Below are positions 63,330-64,000 of a stretch of 64,000 bases of DNA, piece by piece (the first letter of the stretch is position 1; each line of letters begins with the position of its first letter). The stretch comes from Neoechinorhynchus agilis (lineage: Eukaryota; Acanthocephala). Made by a program: the position numbers and the translations under genes. The notes beneath the pieces were generated by a model, which had not been told where the DNA came from, ran no database searches, and was given only the letters and a program-made list of their open reading frames with translations. Location of the stretch: NCBI GenBank assembly GCA_051530055.1, contig CM121342.1, positions 7,750,001-7,814,000 on the forward strand. Direction: 5' to 3'.

Positions 63330-63680
63330 TTTGCCTTATTCCGATGAATTAACTTTTATTTAAATGGAGCGTTTCTACTTTTTCCGTTAAGAGAATTCTT
63401 CACTCTAAACTTTTCTTATATGCCGACAATGTCACAATCTTCACAAAATCACCCTAAACATCTAACGATGTCATCTACATCAAAGATTTCTGCACTAATC
63501 CAATACTCTACCTGAACTTCTATAAATGCTTCGATTTGATTTCCTCGCTCTCCCGCATCCAACAAGCCACCTCTCTCAAAATTCTGGGTCTCCAATTAAA
63601 ATCAAATCTGAAATGGGACGACCACATTTCCTCGAAGGCCGAATTTGATCGGAATTCTTTTGACAAGTTAAGCTAGAAAT
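63330..63680 (+). mobile_element. LINE RT fragment
   Basis: Plus strand contains a degenerate catalytic box YADNVTIF (63,420) and, about 160 nt later, ILGLQLKSNLKWDDHI, the usual post-palm LGL...W..H motif. Frames differ between the two. Similar in style to the LINE at 46.6 kb (YADDLTI). Confidence 0.7.
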
Positions 63681-64000
63681 CTAAAACGGAGAATCACGAT
63701 TAATGTCTTGCTGCCATTTGCATCCCAATGCTTAAGGAGGTGACCGAGATGGTATCCGAGGGTGCTGGGTAGTGAAATGGCTGAGACTATGATCGGATAT
63801 TTTATGTTAGCTCAATTTATAATGAACAAAAACCCTCGTCCATTGATGTTGCTTATGACAAAAGCTTAATTAAAATTCTTTAGACCCTTTCATTAGTAAG
63901 CAGGTAAGAAAAACTAATTTTTATTGTTGTCAAAACTATTTTAAATTCTAACAGCTAATAAATCTAAAATCCCGGGTAATAATGTCTTGTCGATTTAAGT
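63681..64000. other. no gene seen to the window end
   Basis: AT-rich sequence without recognised coding content. Confidence 0.4.

Overview
This window comes from an AT-rich invertebrate animal nuclear genome. It has short spliceosomal introns (26 to about 100 nt, a few longer), animal-type PARG, p97/VCP, 20S proteasome alpha and mitochondrial tyrosyl-tRNA synthetase genes, and a heavy load of LINE, Penelope-like and Ty3-like retroelement debris. Several start codons lie 0-6 nt behind a pyrimidine-rich AG, as expected for spliced-leader trans-splicing. The phylum cannot be fixed from the window; an enoplean (clade I) nematode-like animal would fit, but nothing seen is diagnostic.

Layout. 1-0.2 kb: LINE reverse transcriptase fragment. 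0.2-17.1 kb: three tandem copies of a ~3.97 kb unit carrying a minus-strand SLC17-type MFS transporter gene, a ~1.4 kb head-to-head spacer, and the first exons of a plus-strand coiled-coil gene. The third unit is interrupted by ~6 kb of retroelements (Ty3-like fossil, tRNA-headed SINE, Jockey/I-like LINE). It resumes at 16.55 kb and runs into the only complete copy of the coiled-coil gene (16.6-18.8 kb, nine exons, all introns phase 0). None of the three transporter copies reads cleanly. 21.4-22.9 kb: intronless PARG gene. 25.9-32.5 kb: nested Ty3-like fossils with a LINE piece inside. 33.9-37.35 kb: ~11.6-copy, ~296-bp satellite whose minus strand carries hammerhead-ribozyme-like cores. 37.6-46.4 kb: the gene-dense island: p97/VCP, PSMA4, small unknown genes and YARS2. 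46.6-49 kb: a second LINE. 49.7-50.2 kb: LINE fragment, a long perfect-stem hairpin, and tRNA-Phe(GAA). 51.3-53.5 kb: LINE fragment and a Penelope-like RT. 53.6-54.7 kb: 171-bp tandem array followed by a TATA-driven gene for a small secreted six-cysteine protein. 54.8-55.0 kb: foldback/MITE. 55.75-56.9 kb: rearranged trehalase pseudogene. 57-61 kb: Ty3-like fossil. 61-64 kb: LINE pieces.

Genes working together: p97/VCP (unfoldase) and PSMA4 (20S proteasome alpha subunit) sit in tandem 320 bp apart on the same strand, both in the ubiquitin-proteasome pathway. Each needs one intron without a GT donor to restore the protein (best reading AT...AG in both). This is the most unusual signal here, together with the ribozyme-like satellite just upstream of p97 and a PARG whose GGG signature reads GGE.
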